A stretch of DNA of 64,000 nucleotides, from contig NZ_CP015614.1 in assembly GCF_000635915.2 (NCBI RefSeq), positions 1,099,501 to 1,163,500 of the forward strand, written 5' to 3'. Below, piece after piece: positions 22,033 through 29,805 of this stretch (positions are counted from its first letter, which is position 1; the number at the start of each line of letters is the position of its first letter). The notes under the pieces were generated by a model. It did no database searches. It had not been told where the DNA came from and was given only the letters and a program-made list of their open reading frames with translations. Source of the stretch: Brevundimonas naejangsanensis. GTDB taxonomy: Bacteria > Pseudomonadota > Alphaproteobacteria > Caulobacterales > Caulobacteraceae. A program made the translations under genes and the position numbers.

Positions 22033-23150
22033 CAGATCACCTCGATTTCGGCCTGGAGGGCCCCGGCGGCCTTGATGGCCTGCAGGATGCTGATCATGTC
22101 GCGCGGGCTGACGCCCAGCGCATTCAGGCCATTAACCAGCGTCGACAGAGAGGTGGAGCCGCCCACCAGCCGCATTTCGCGACCTGCATCTTCGCTGATG
22201 CTGACATCCGACTGCGGCACCACGACAGTCTGGCCGCCGCGGCTGAACGGCTCGGGCTGGCTGACCATCGGCGTTTCCTGCACCGACACGGTCAGATTGC
22301 CCTGCGCCACGGCGACGGTGGAGATCCGCACCGCCTCGCCCATGACTATGACGCCGTTGACCTCGTCGATGATGACCCTGGCCGGGGAATCGATCTGGAC
22401 CGGCAGATTCTCGACCCGGCTCAGGAAGCCCGCCATGCCGAAGTTCTGAGGCGCGCGAATGGCGACGACCGTGCCGTTCTCGGCGAAGGCGGTCTGGGGG
22501 TAGGTCTCATTGATGGCGGCGGCGATGCGCTGGGCCGTGGTGAAGTCCGGGTTGCGCAGGGTCAGCCGCACCGAAGGCATGGACGCCAGGTCAAAGCCGG
22601 TCTCGCGCTCAACCACCCCGCCTGAGGCGATGCGGCCCGCTGTGGGCACGCCGCGCGTGATCGACGACCCGGACGATCCCGAGGCCGAAACCGCGCCGGT
22701 CTGCACCGCCCCCTGCGACACGGCGTAGACCTCGCCGTCGGCGCCTTGCAGGGCCGTGACCAGCAGGGTCCCGCCTAACAGGCTCTTGGCGTCGCCCATC
22801 GCCGAGACGCTGACGTCCAGTCGCGAGCCCGGCGTGGCGAAGGGCGGCAGCTCGGCCGTGACCATGACCGCCGCCACATTCTTGGTGTTCAGGTTGGCGC
22901 CCCGGATATTGACGCCCTGACGCTCCATCATCCCTTCCAGCGACTGGCGGGTGAAGGGCGAGTTGCGGACGCTGTCGCCGGTGCCGTTCAGCCCGACCAC
23001 TAGTCCATAGCCGACCAGTTGGTTCGAGCGAACGCCCTCGATCGAGACGATGTCCTTGATGCGCGACTGGGCCTCCGCCGCGCCGGGCGCGACGGTGAGG
23101 GCGACGGCCGCAATGGCCGGGGCGATAAGGGCGGTAAGCAACTTCTGCAT
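22032..23150 (-). CDS. flgI: Flagellar P-ring protein FlgI
   Basis: A 372-residue exported protein forming the peptidoglycan-level ring around the flagellar rod. It has a classical signal peptide (MQKLLTALIAPAIAAVAL ... AEA) and the family motifs SRIKDIVSIEGVRSNQLVGYGLVVGLNGTGDS and SPRDMISILQAIKAAGALQAEIEVI (both only partly quoted by position: residues about 27-60 and the C-terminus). I chose the ATG at 23150, since the longer frame from 23189 would begin inside the sigma-54 promoter. First gene of a flgI-flgJ-flbY operon. Confidence 0.95.
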   Translation of the reverse strand: MQKLLTALIAPAIAAVALTVAPGAAEAQSRIKDIVSIEGVRSNQLVGYGLVVGLNGTGDSVRNSPFTRQSLEGMMERQGVNIRGANLNTKNVAAVMVTAELPPFATPGSRLDVSVSAMGDAKSLLGGTLLVTALQGADGEVYAVSQGAVQTGAVSASGSSGSSITRGVPTAGRIASGGVVERETGFDLASMPSVRLTLRNPDFTTAQRIAAAINETYPQTAFAENGTVVAIRAPQNFGMAGFLSRVENLPVQIDSPARVIIDEVNGVIVMGEAVRISTVAVAQGNLTVSVQETPMVSQPEPFSRGGQTVVVPQSDVSISEDAGREMRLVGGSTSLSTLVNGLNALGVSPRDMISILQAIKAAGALQAEIEVI

Positions 23151-23188
23151 GCGACGGACGTCCCTGCGTGAGCGTTCGCCATTAACCA

Positions 23189-23204
23189 TGCGAGGATCGT
23201 GCCG
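23189..23204 (-). promoter_or_regulatory. Sigma-54 promoter of the flgI operon
   Basis: On the minus strand CGGCACGATCCTCGCA fits the -24/-12 consensus TGGCACG-N4-TTGC, with the invariant GG and GC dinucleotides at the exact spacing. It would start transcription about 25-30 nt before the flgI ATG at 23150. Late flagellar basal-body genes in Caulobacter are sigma-54 dependent, which agrees. Confidence 0.65.
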
Positions 23205-23276
23205 CTTGGAAAGTCGAGCAATTACAATGAATGTGGTCGCTCGTCCCGGTGCCTGCGGGCAGGATTTGCCTAGCCG

Positions 23277-23291
23277 TTAACCAAGAGTTCA
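23277..23291 (+). promoter_or_regulatory. Partial CtrA box upstream of fliX
   Basis: TTAA-N7-TTCA, one base short of the CtrA consensus TTAA-N7-TTAA, 43 nt before the fliX start. Early flagellar (class II) genes including fliX are CtrA targets in Caulobacter, so the site is plausible but degenerate. Confidence 0.35.
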
Positions 23292-23333
23292 GCCCCTGCC
23301 GTCAAGGTGGCGGCGTAGAAGGAGACGTCTTGC

Positions 23334-23762
23334 ATGAAGGTCACCGGACCCTTGGGCGCCGCTTCAACGCCGACCACGCGACCTGCGGCGCGCGCCGCCG
23401 GCGGTTTCGCCCTGCCGGCCACGGGCGGCGCGGCCGCCTCAGCGCAGGCCGGCGCGACATCCTCCGCCTCGGGCGTGGCGGGCGCCGCAGCCCTGATGGC
23501 GCTCCAGGGCGTCGAGGATCCGACCGAGCGTCGGCGCCGCGCCATCCGTCGCGGCTCCGGCCTGCTGGACCGTCTGGACGAACTGAAGCTGGCCCTGCTG
23601 GGCGGTCAGGACGGCGGGGCGGCTCTGAGCCGTCTGGCCCGCGATATTCGGGAACAGCGTGACGAAGAGGTCGAGCCGGGTCTGACCGCCGTGCTGGACC
23701 AGATCGACCTGCGCGCTTCGGTGGAATTGGCCAAAGCGGAAATGAGCCGCATTCGCGCCTAA
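23334..23762 (+). CDS. fliX: Flagellar assembly regulator FliX
   Basis: A 142-residue protein with an Ala-rich low-complexity N-terminal half and a conserved helical C-terminal half (DPTERRRRAIRRGSGLLDRLDELKLALLGG, then EVEPGLTAVLDQIDLRASVELAK; positions about 63-135). In Caulobacter, FliX couples assembly of the early flagellum to the sigma-54 activator FlbD, and its gene lies divergent from flgI exactly as here. AAGGAG lies before the ATG. Neither FlbD nor other flagellar genes are in this window. Confidence 0.85.
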   Translation: MKVTGPLGAASTPTTRPAARAAGGFALPATGGAAASAQAGATSSASGVAGAAALMALQGVEDPTERRRRAIRRGSGLLDRLDELKLALLGGQDGGAALSRLARDIREQRDEEVEPGLTAVLDQIDLRASVELAKAEMSRIRA

Positions 23763-23786
23763 AGGCGACGAAACTTCAGTCTTTTA

Positions 23787-23815
23787 TTGTCCAAGATCGG
23801 CTTTGTGAGGATAAT
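23787..23815 (+). promoter_or_regulatory. Sigma-70-type promoter of dksA
   Basis: TTGTCC (-35) and GATAAT (-10) are separated by exactly 17 nt, about 120 nt upstream of the dksA start, in an unusually AT-rich intergenic stretch. This is the clearest vegetative promoter in the window. It implies a leader of roughly 110 nt. Confidence 0.55.
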
Positions 23816-23934
23816 TCGCCACACTACCTCAGGGTGAATGCAGCTTAGCCATATCACGGAAACGCGAACGCCATTGCCGCGACTCTTACCCTTGCCTATA
23901 CGGCCCATGCGCCGCAGGGGGGCGCGATAGGGAA

Positions 23935-24384
23935 ATGAGTGTGAGTGCGATGACCGCATTGGCCTCTGTAGTGTCTGGGGACGCGGCTGTTTATCGGCCG
24001 TCCGACGACGAACCGTTCATGAACGAGCGGCAGGTCGCCTATTTCAAGAACAAGCTCCTGGCCTGGAAGGACGATATCCTTCGTGAATCGAAGGGTACGG
24101 TCACCAATCTGAAAGCCGAGACCGAGAACCACCCCGACCTGGTGGACCGGGCCTCGTCGGAATCGGATCGTGCGCTGGAACTTCGGACCCGTGACCGTCA
24201 ACGCAAGCTGATCTCCAAGATCGATGAGGCCCTGCGCCGGATCGAGGACGGCTCCTACGGCTATTGCGAAGACACCGGCGAGCCGATCGGCCTGGGACGC
24301 CTTGAGGCCCGCCCGACCGCCACTCTGTCGGTCGAGGCGCAGGAGCGTCACGAACGCCGCGAGCGTGTCCACCGCGACGACTGA
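23935..24384 (+). CDS. dksA: DksA/TraR family RNA polymerase-binding regulator
   Basis: A 149-residue coiled-coil protein that enters the RNA polymerase secondary channel and works with ppGpp. The coiled-coil tip region (NHPDLVDRASSESDRALELRT) carries the acidic DxxDxA-type motif. In the zinc-finger region only one of the four usual cysteines remains (YGYCEDTGEPIG ... RPTATLSVEAQ), a pattern common in alphaproteobacterial DksAs that hold the fold without a full zinc site. A later start (23950) is possible. A promoter with 17-nt spacing lies about 120 nt upstream. Confidence 0.92.
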   Translation: MSVSAMTALASVVSGDAAVYRPSDDEPFMNERQVAYFKNKLLAWKDDILRESKGTVTNLKAETENHPDLVDRASSESDRALELRTRDRQRKLISKIDEALRRIEDGSYGYCEDTGEPIGLGRLEARPTATLSVEAQERHERRERVHRDD

Positions 24385-24464
24385 CGTCTTTACGGGCGGT
24401 TCGGCTTGACTTGAGCGGACGGCGGCGCGACCAAGCCGCCTTCCTATCGAGGTCGTTGATCCCC

Positions 24465-25799
24465 ATGTCCGTCAAGGTTCGTTTCGCTCCGTCTCCCACG
24501 GGTAAGCTGCACGTCGGCAATGTCCGCACGGCTCTGGTGAACTGGCTGTTCGCCAAGGGGCAGGGCGGCAGCTTCGTGCTGCGCATCGACGACACCGACC
24601 TGGTCCGCTCGACCCAGGAGTCGGAAGACAACATCGAGATCGACCTGAAGTGGCTCGGTCTGGCCTGGGACGAGCGCTACAATCAGTCCAGGCGGTTCGA
24701 CCGCTATGAAGAGGCCGCCGCCCGCCTGAAGGCCGAGGGCCGCCTCTATCCCTGCTATGAAACCGCCGACGAACTGGACCGTCGCCGCAAGGTGCAGTTG
24801 TCGCGCGGCCAGCCGCCCATCTACGATCGCGCCGCCCTGTCGCTGACCGACGCTGAGAAGGCCGCCTTCGAGGCCGAAGGCCGCCGCCCGCACTGGCGCT
24901 TCAAGCTGGAAGGCAAGCGCGTCGCCTGGGAAGATCTGGCGCGCGGCCACGCCGAGGTGGACACCGCCTCCATGTCCGACCCGGTGCTGATCCGCGAGGA
25001 CGGGCTGTTCCTCTATACGCTGCCGTCGGTCGTCGACGACATCGACATGGAGATCACCCACATCATCCGGGGCGAGGACCACGTCACCAACACCGGCGCC
25101 CAGATCGAGATCTTCGAGGCGCTGGGGGCCAAGGTTCCCGGTTTCGCTCACATGCCGCTGCTGGTCGGCGCGGACGGCACAGCCCTGTCCAAGCGTCTGG
25201 GCTCGCTGGCCATCATGGACATGCGCGCCGACGGCTATGAGCCGATCGCTATCACCAGCCACCTGGGCAAGATCGGCACCTCGGACAATCTGGAAGTCGC
25301 CGCCTCGCTGGCAGACCTGGGCGCCGCCTTCGCCTTCTCCAAGATGGGCCGCTCGCCCGCGCGGTACGACACGGCCGATCTGGATCGTCTGAACGCCCAG
25401 GCGGTGCACGCGATCGACTACGCCGAGGCGAAGCCGCGCCTGGAGGCTCTGGGCGTCGATCTGGGCGAGACCTTCTGGAACACGGTGAAGGGCAACCTCA
25501 ACAAGTTCGGCGATGTCGTTGATATGGCGAAGATCGTCACCGGGCCGGTCACGCCGGTGATCGAGGATGCGGCCTTCGCCGCAGACGCCCTGGAGCTGCT
25601 GCCGGACACCATCGACGCCGACGCCTGGTCGGCCTGGACCGCAGCGGTGAAGGACAAGACCGGGGCCAAGGGCAAGGGCCTGTTCATGCCGCTGCGTCTG
25701 GCGCTGACCGGTCAGGCGCATGGACCGGACATGGCCGCCATGATCCCGCTGATCGGCCGAGCCCGTCTGGTTCAGCGGCTGAAGGGCAAGGCCGCCTGA
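24465..25799 (+). CDS. gltX: Glutamate--tRNA ligase
   Basis: A 444-residue class I synthetase. The HIGH-type motif is in RFAPSPTGKLHVGNVRTAL and the KMSKS-type motif in TALSKRLGSL. The C-terminal anticodon domain is somewhat short, as in the second GluRS of many alphaproteobacteria. With GatB encoded in the same window, glutaminyl-tRNA is probably made by transamidation, needing a non-discriminating GluRS; which GluRS does this cannot be told here. The ATG at 24465 begins the conserved MSVKVRFAPSPTG. A strong terminator follows. Confidence 0.95.
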   Translation: MSVKVRFAPSPTGKLHVGNVRTALVNWLFAKGQGGSFVLRIDDTDLVRSTQESEDNIEIDLKWLGLAWDERYNQSRRFDRYEEAAARLKAEGRLYPCYETADELDRRRKVQLSRGQPPIYDRAALSLTDAEKAAFEAEGRRPHWRFKLEGKRVAWEDLARGHAEVDTASMSDPVLIREDGLFLYTLPSVVDDIDMEITHIIRGEDHVTNTGAQIEIFEALGAKVPGFAHMPLLVGADGTALSKRLGSLAIMDMRADGYEPIAITSHLGKIGTSDNLEVAASLADLGAAFAFSKMGRSPARYDTADLDRLNAQAVHAIDYAEAKPRLEALGVDLGETFWNTVKGNLNKFGDVVDMAKIVTGPVTPVIEDAAFAADALELLPDTIDADAWSAWTAAVKDKTGAKGKGLFMPLRLALTGQAHGPDMAAMIPLIGRARLVQRLKGKAA

Positions 25800-25823
25800 C
25801 GGGCTTCGTCCCACGGATACAAG

Positions 25824-25857
25824 AAAGGCCGCCTTCGTCGTGAAGGCGGCCTTTTTT
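25824..25857 (+). terminator. Rho-independent terminator of gltX
   Basis: Perfect 10-bp stem GGCCGCCTTC / GAAGGCGGCC (25827-25836 and 25842-25851), 5-nt loop, then TTTTTT; upstream A-run makes it usable from the opposite strand too, where the next gene ends 20 nt away. Confidence 0.92.
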
Positions 25858-25877
25858 ATCTGGCGCTGAAGTATGGA

Positions 25878-26171
25878 TCAGGCCGCGTTGCAGGCGGCGA
25901 TTTCTTCTTCGTTCAGGCTCTGGCCTTTGTAGGTGAAGCTGGTCACCGGGCCGAGCTTGGCGACCACGCGGCGGCAGGCGCGCGTCGCCGGCTGGCTGGA
26001 GCCGCCCGTGGCGGTGCAGGCGTCGCCTTCACAACGCCAGGTCGCGCCGTCGACAATGACGCGGCCCGAAGGCGCGCTGGCGGCGTCCGCCAGGGTGGCG
26101 CTGGTAACGGGCGCCTGGGCGAAGGCGGGAGCGGCCGCGAACAGGACGGCGGCGGCGAGAAGAGCACGCAT
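25878..26171 (-). CDS. Small exported protein with four cysteines
   Basis: A 97-residue protein with a clear signal peptide (MRALLAAAVLFAAAPAFA) and a mature part of about 78 residues containing four cysteines (RCEGDAC, TRACRR, AACNAA), which could form two disulfides in the periplasm. GGAGA lies 6 nt before the ATG. Similar small proteins of unknown function are seen in Caulobacterales and sphingomonads; I cannot name the family. It forms a single-gene unit between the gltX terminator and the LOG gene. Confidence 0.7.
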   Translation of the reverse strand: MRALLAAAVLFAAAPAFAQAPVTSATLADAASAPSGRVIVDGATWRCEGDACTATGGSSQPATRACRRVVAKLGPVTSFTYKGQSLNEEEIAACNAA

Positions 26172-26286
26172 GGACAGTCTCCGATAAGGGTAGGGCGCAC
26201 GCCCAGCAACGCCATAGACCGTTGTTTAAGAAAACTGTCAATCCAGCTTCTCGCCCGACGGACCGGCGTTACTGACGCACGTTTAC

Positions 26287-26892
26287 TTACCGGCGATCAT
26301 GTTGCAAGTGGGGCGTGTCCTGCGCCGATTTCATGGCCTCGATCGCGCCTTCGACCGAATCGACGCTGACATAGGCGTCCAGGAAGCTGCGCGGCGTCAT
26401 GCCCTTCTCGACCGTGTGCTCGATCAGGGTGAAGAAGCCGTCCCAAAAGCCGTCCAGATTCAGGAAGATGACCGGCTTGGCGTGCAGGTCCAGCCGCTTC
26501 CACGACAGCAGCTCCACCACTTCCTCCAGCGTGCCGACGCCGCCGGGCGCGACGACGAAGACGTCGGACTCGTCGTACATCAGCTGTTTGCGCTCATGCA
26601 TGGAGGTGACGACGATCGTTTCGACATCGTCGAACAGGCGCTCGCGGCTGCGCAGGAAGGCGGGCATGATGCCGACGACGCGGCCGCCCGCCGCATGGGC
26701 CGCGCGGGCCGAGGCGCCCATAAGCCCCACGCCGCCGCCGCCGTAAACGAACCGCCACCCCGCCTCGGCCGTCGCCTTGCCGAAGGCCGCCGCCGCCTCG
26801 ACATATTTGGCGTCCGTGCCATCGGACGAGCCGCAGAACAGACAGACAGAGCGACCCTCGAACGGGGCGATGTTGACGGGGGGCAGGGACAT
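26287..26892 (-). CDS. LOG family phosphoribohydrolase (TIGR00730 type)
   Basis: A 201-residue Rossmann-like enzyme. It has the family motifs GGGGVGLMG and PGGVGTLEE, the latter carrying the catalytic Glu, and a CGSSDG N-terminus. LOG proteins cleave ribose 5-phosphate from nucleoside monophosphates (cytokinin nucleotides in plants, AMP-type substrates in bacteria). In bacteria the physiological role is usually unclear. It is divergent from the lipoprotein gene at 27003. Its length is typical. Confidence 0.9.
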   Translation of the reverse strand: MSLPPVNIAPFEGRSVCLFCGSSDGTDAKYVEAAAAFGKATAEAGWRFVYGGGGVGLMGASARAAHAAGGRVVGIMPAFLRSRERLFDDVETIVVTSMHERKQLMYDESDVFVVAPGGVGTLEEVVELLSWKRLDLHAKPVIFLNLDGFWDGFFTLIEHTVEKGMTPRSFLDAYVSVDSVEGAIEAMKSAQDTPHLQHDRR

Positions 26893-27002
26893 GGAGTGTC
26901 TGACGACCTTTACGGTTAAGCTCCAGCACGAACCGGCTGGCCTGGATGAGGCAGCAACCTATAGTGATGCGAGCCAGGATGGAACGAGCGAAGGGCGAAG
27001 AG

Positions 27003-27800
27003 ATGAAGGCGATGGCGGCGTGGGGCCGAGGCGGACTGAAGCTGTCGTTGGCCACGTGTCTCGGCCTGACCATCGTCGGCTGCAGTGGGCCGCGTCAGCC
27101 CATGGAAGAGCCGAACCAGGCAGATCAGGACAACTGGGCCGCCGCGCCGCATATAGATAAGGTCACCCTACAGGGCTCCGGCGTTGTGGTCAGCGGCCAG
27201 GCACCGGCGGGCGCGCGCGTCATTCTCAGCAACGCCCTGGGCCAGGCGATGGCGGCAGGCGCCGATTCCCAGGGGCGCTTTGAATTGCGCGTCGGCCGGG
27301 AAGCGCTCGGCCATGTCCTGACCCCTGAAATCCAGATCGGCCAGACCCCGACGCCGGGTCCGGAACGCCTTTTCCTGGCCGGAGACGGCGCCGTCGTCGC
27401 CGCCTTGCTCATCGACGGCGGTCCCAGCCGTCGACTGACGGACGGACCCGCTCTGGACGCCGTGGACGGCGATGGCCGCGCCCTGCTGGCGTCCGGCCGT
27501 TCCACGCCGGGCCAGCGCGTGGAAGTGAAGAGCGAAGGCGAAACGGCCGTGGCCGTGGCCGACGAAGCCGGCCTGTGGACCGCGCCGCTCTCGCGGGCCG
27601 GGGACCGAGCGGTGCAGATCGAGATCGGGGGCGAGCGTTACGCCTATCCCGGGCCGGGCCCTGCGACGGGACGGGCGGAACGCGCCGGACAGGGATGGCG
27701 GGTCACGCGCGCTTTGTCTGACGCCGCGCGCCAGACCAGCTGGTTTCCCGACAGGGCCGGCTCCACGGCGGCTTCCGAAACGTCGTTAACGCCGCATTAA
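27003..27800 (+). CDS. Lipoprotein with two Ig-like repeats
   Basis: A 265-residue predicted lipoprotein: basic start MKAMAAWGRGG, hydrophobic core and lipobox IVGC (Cys27). The mature part seems to hold two beta-sandwich repeats with similar patterns (VVVSGQAPAGARVILSNALG and LASGRSTPGQRVEVKSEGE, each followed by a D-x-G-x-W/F-type end), typical of bacterial Ig-like modules. No enzyme motif is seen. The start could also be at 26979. The stop codon lies within a perfect CtrA-type box. Function unknown. Confidence 0.65.
   Translation: MKAMAAWGRGGLKLSLATCLGLTIVGCSGPRQPMEEPNQADQDNWAAAPHIDKVTLQGSGVVVSGQAPAGARVILSNALGQAMAAGADSQGRFELRVGREALGHVLTPEIQIGQTPTPGPERLFLAGDGAVVAALLIDGGPSRRLTDGPALDAVDGDGRALLASGRSTPGQRVEVKSEGETAVAVADEAGLWTAPLSRAGDRAVQIEIGGERYAYPGPGPATGRAERAGQGWRVTRALSDAARQTSWFPDRAGSTAASETSLTPH
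27786..27800 (+). promoter_or_regulatory. Perfect CtrA box
   Basis: TTAACGCCGCATTAA fits TTAA-N7-TTAA exactly and is followed by C, as in the best Caulobacter sites. It overlaps the stop codon of the lipoprotein gene. The only thing downstream on the plus strand before the convergent TetR gene is about 65 nt ending in a terminator. By my rough estimate such a match is not expected by chance in 64 kb at this GC content. Confidence 0.55.
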
Positions 27801-27821
27801 CCAAACCAGTTGATCTACGGA

Positions 27822-27897
27822 CTGTCTTCTTTTGGGAGGACACCCACCATCACCGAATGACTTTAAGCCCGGCGCCTGGCGTCGGGCTCTCTTTTTT
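27822..27897 (+). ncRNA. Candidate small RNA below the CtrA box
   Basis: The segment between the CtrA box and the terminator at 27866-27897 holds no convincing ORF: a GGGAGGA box at about 27834-27840 is 17 nt from the nearest ATG, and that frame encodes only 19 codons. If transcription begins about 20-25 nt after the box, a transcript of roughly 75 nt with a purine-rich GGGAGGA segment would result. The 5' end is a guess. It could instead be just the 3' UTR of the lipoprotein gene. Confidence 0.25.
27866..27897 (+). terminator. Rho-independent terminator
   Basis: Stem AGCCCGGCGCC / GGCGTCGGGCT (one G-T wobble) with almost no loop, followed by CTCTTTTTT. It lies between the lipoprotein gene and the convergent TetR gene, whose stop is at 27901. 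Confidence 0.85.
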
Positions 27898-27900
27898 GGG

Positions 27901-28524
27901 TCACAGGGCTGAGTAATCGGCCAACATCCGCGCCAGCAGCCCTGCGACGACCTGGCGTCCGGCGTCGGCGTCCTGGCCCAGCATATCGCGCAGAGGATCG
28001 CCGATCAGGGCGTCGCCGAAGGCGCTCAGGGCGATGAAGAGGACGGCCGAGCCGATGACGCCGTCCGCCTGGCCGTCGCTGGCGCCGATCTTCTCCTTGA
28101 TGGCGGCGACCAGGTTGCGCACCGCCGCCCGCACCGGCTCGAGGTGAGACAGATCCCCCGACATCGCGATCCAGGCGGCGAGCCGCCCGGCGCCGCCGGT
28201 CGAAAAGGCGGCGAAGACGGCGTTGACCACCTCCAGCGGCGCGCCGTCATCGGTCCTCAGCCGAACGATCGCGGCGTCCAGCGCGTCGCTCAGATCAGCA
28301 GTCATCGAGGCCATCACGGCGGACTGAAGCCCGGCCACAGAGCCGAAATGGTGGATCAGATTGGCATGGGTGACGCCGATTTCGCGTGCGACGGAGGTCA
28401 GGGTGACGGCGCTCGGCCCTTGGGTCAGCAGCAGGTCGCGCGCCGAGCTGATGGCTTCGCGGCGGGCTTCGTCAGGCGAACGGCGGCGACGCCGGGGCTT
28501 GTCTGCGACGGAGAGCGGCATCAA
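27901..28524 (-). CDS. TetR family transcriptional regulator
   Basis: A 207-residue repressor-type protein. The N-terminal helix-turn-helix is RDLLLTQGPSAVTLTSVAREIGVTHANLIHHFGSVAGL (residues about 29-66), where HANLIHHFG is the recognition helix. The C-terminal ligand domain is poorly conserved, so the effector is unknown. It is divergent from an ABC-type binding-protein gene starting 150 nt away; control of that gene or of itself is possible, but I find no clear operator palindrome in the space. Confidence 0.87.
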   Translation of the reverse strand: MMPLSVADKPRRRRRSPDEARREAISSARDLLLTQGPSAVTLTSVAREIGVTHANLIHHFGSVAGLQSAVMASMTADLSDALDAAIVRLRTDDGAPLEVVNAVFAAFSTGGAGRLAAWIAMSGDLSHLEPVRAAVRNLVAAIKEKIGASDGQADGVIGSAVLFIALSAFGDALIGDPLRDMLGQDADAGRQVVAGLLARMLADYSAL

Positions 28525-28674
28525 GGAACGACCTTTACGAAGTCCGATTTCTTACGGCCCGCCCGATTCGACTGCAAGGGATCAGAGGCGGCGGCTTTGT
28601 CGTTCGGCGCGGGTTGCGGTGCGCGTTCGGCGCGGCCTAACTAGAGGCGGGGCGAGTAAGAGGCGGTGAACGGC

Positions 28675-29775
28675 ATGAAGGCGCAGTGGATCGGACCGGG
28701 ACTGGCGGCGACGCTTGTGCTTCTGGGCGCTTGCGGAAAGCAGGACGAACCGCAGACCGACGCTATGCGCGAACCGACCCCGCGCGCCCCCGCGGCCCTG
28801 CCCGAGGTCAAGGAAAGTCCGACCCTGGCGGCGGTCCGACAGCGCGGCCGCCTGAACTGCGGCGTGCACGAAGGTCTGGTCGGTTTCGCCTATACCGACA
28901 ACCGGGGCGCCTGGCGGGGCTTTGACGTGGATTTCTGCCGCGCCACGGCGGCGGCCATCTTCGGCGACCCGGATGCGGTGCGTTTCGCGCCGCTGACGAC
29001 AGAGCAGCGCTTCGACGCCGTCCGCGCCGGTCGCGTGGACGTGCTGTGGCGCAATACGTCCTGGACCATGAGCCGCGACACGGCTTCGGATCTCAGTTTC
29101 GCCGGCGTGAACTACTACGACGGCCAGGGCTTCATGGTCCGCCGCTCGCTCAACCTGACCAGCGCGGCCGAGTTGAACGGCGCGCGCATCTGCGTCCAGT
29201 CCGGCTCGACGACCGAACTGAACGTCGAGGACTACTTCCGTCGTCGAGGCATTGAATACCGCCCGGTCGTCGTCGCCACCGAAGGCGAGGCGCGTCAGGC
29301 CTATGCGCGCGAGGCATGCGACGCCTTCACCGCCGACATCTCGGCCCTGGCCGCTGCGCGCACGACCCTGCCCAACCCGCAGCAACACATGATCCTGCCC
29401 GACGTGATCTCCAAGGAACCGCTGGGACCGGTCGTGCGCAGTGGAGACGACCGCTGGCTGGCGGTGATCCGCTGGACGCTGAATGCGTTGATCCTGGCTG
29501 AGGAACTCGGCGTCACCCGCGACAACGCTGCTGACCTGGCGAAGAATTCGGCGGATCCAAGAGTGCGACGCCTGCTTGGCGTGGAAGGCGACTTCGGCCC
29601 CAGCATCGATCTGCCGCGCACATGGGCGCTGGATGCGATCACAGCCAGCGGAAACTACGGCGAAATATTCAATCGAAACCTGGGCGAACAGTCGTCGCTT
29701 GATCTCGAGCGGGGACTAAATGCTCAATGGTCCGCTCGACCTGGCGGGTTGATCTACGGCCTTCCTGTCCGCTAG
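28675..29775 (+). CDS. Orphan amino-acid ABC transporter binding protein (AapJ/BztA-like), lipoprotein
   Basis: A 366-residue solute-binding protein with lipobox LGAC (Cys20; a GTG start at 28666 is possible). It follows the general L-amino-acid binding protein pattern: VRQRGRLNCGVHEGLVGFAYTDNRG (about residues 55-80), WRGFDVDFCRATAAAIFGD, RVDVLWRNTSWTMSRDT and CVQSGSTTELNVEDYF. AapJ and BztA are normally free periplasmic proteins encoded with permeases AapQM and ATPase AapP. Here none of these genes is adjacent. Instead, a sodium- or proton-coupled dicarboxylate/amino-acid symporter gene follows 30 nt downstream. The lipid anchor is also unusual for a Gram-negative member. Confidence 0.85.
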   Translation: MKAQWIGPGLAATLVLLGACGKQDEPQTDAMREPTPRAPAALPEVKESPTLAAVRQRGRLNCGVHEGLVGFAYTDNRGAWRGFDVDFCRATAAAIFGDPDAVRFAPLTTEQRFDAVRAGRVDVLWRNTSWTMSRDTASDLSFAGVNYYDGQGFMVRRSLNLTSAAELNGARICVQSGSTTELNVEDYFRRRGIEYRPVVVATEGEARQAYAREACDAFTADISALAAARTTLPNPQQHMILPDVISKEPLGPVVRSGDDRWLAVIRWTLNALILAEELGVTRDNAADLAKNSADPRVRRLLGVEGDFGPSIDLPRTWALDAITASGNYGEIFNRNLGEQSSLDLERGLNAQWSARPGGLIYGLPVR

Positions 29776-29805
29776 TCCTGTAAGGGGGAGCAGGGAAGGG
29801 ACCGG

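Noticed and set aside
23151..23189. Upstream start for flgI at 23189
   Set aside because: It would place the start codon inside the sigma-54 promoter and put 13 charged residues ahead of the signal peptide.
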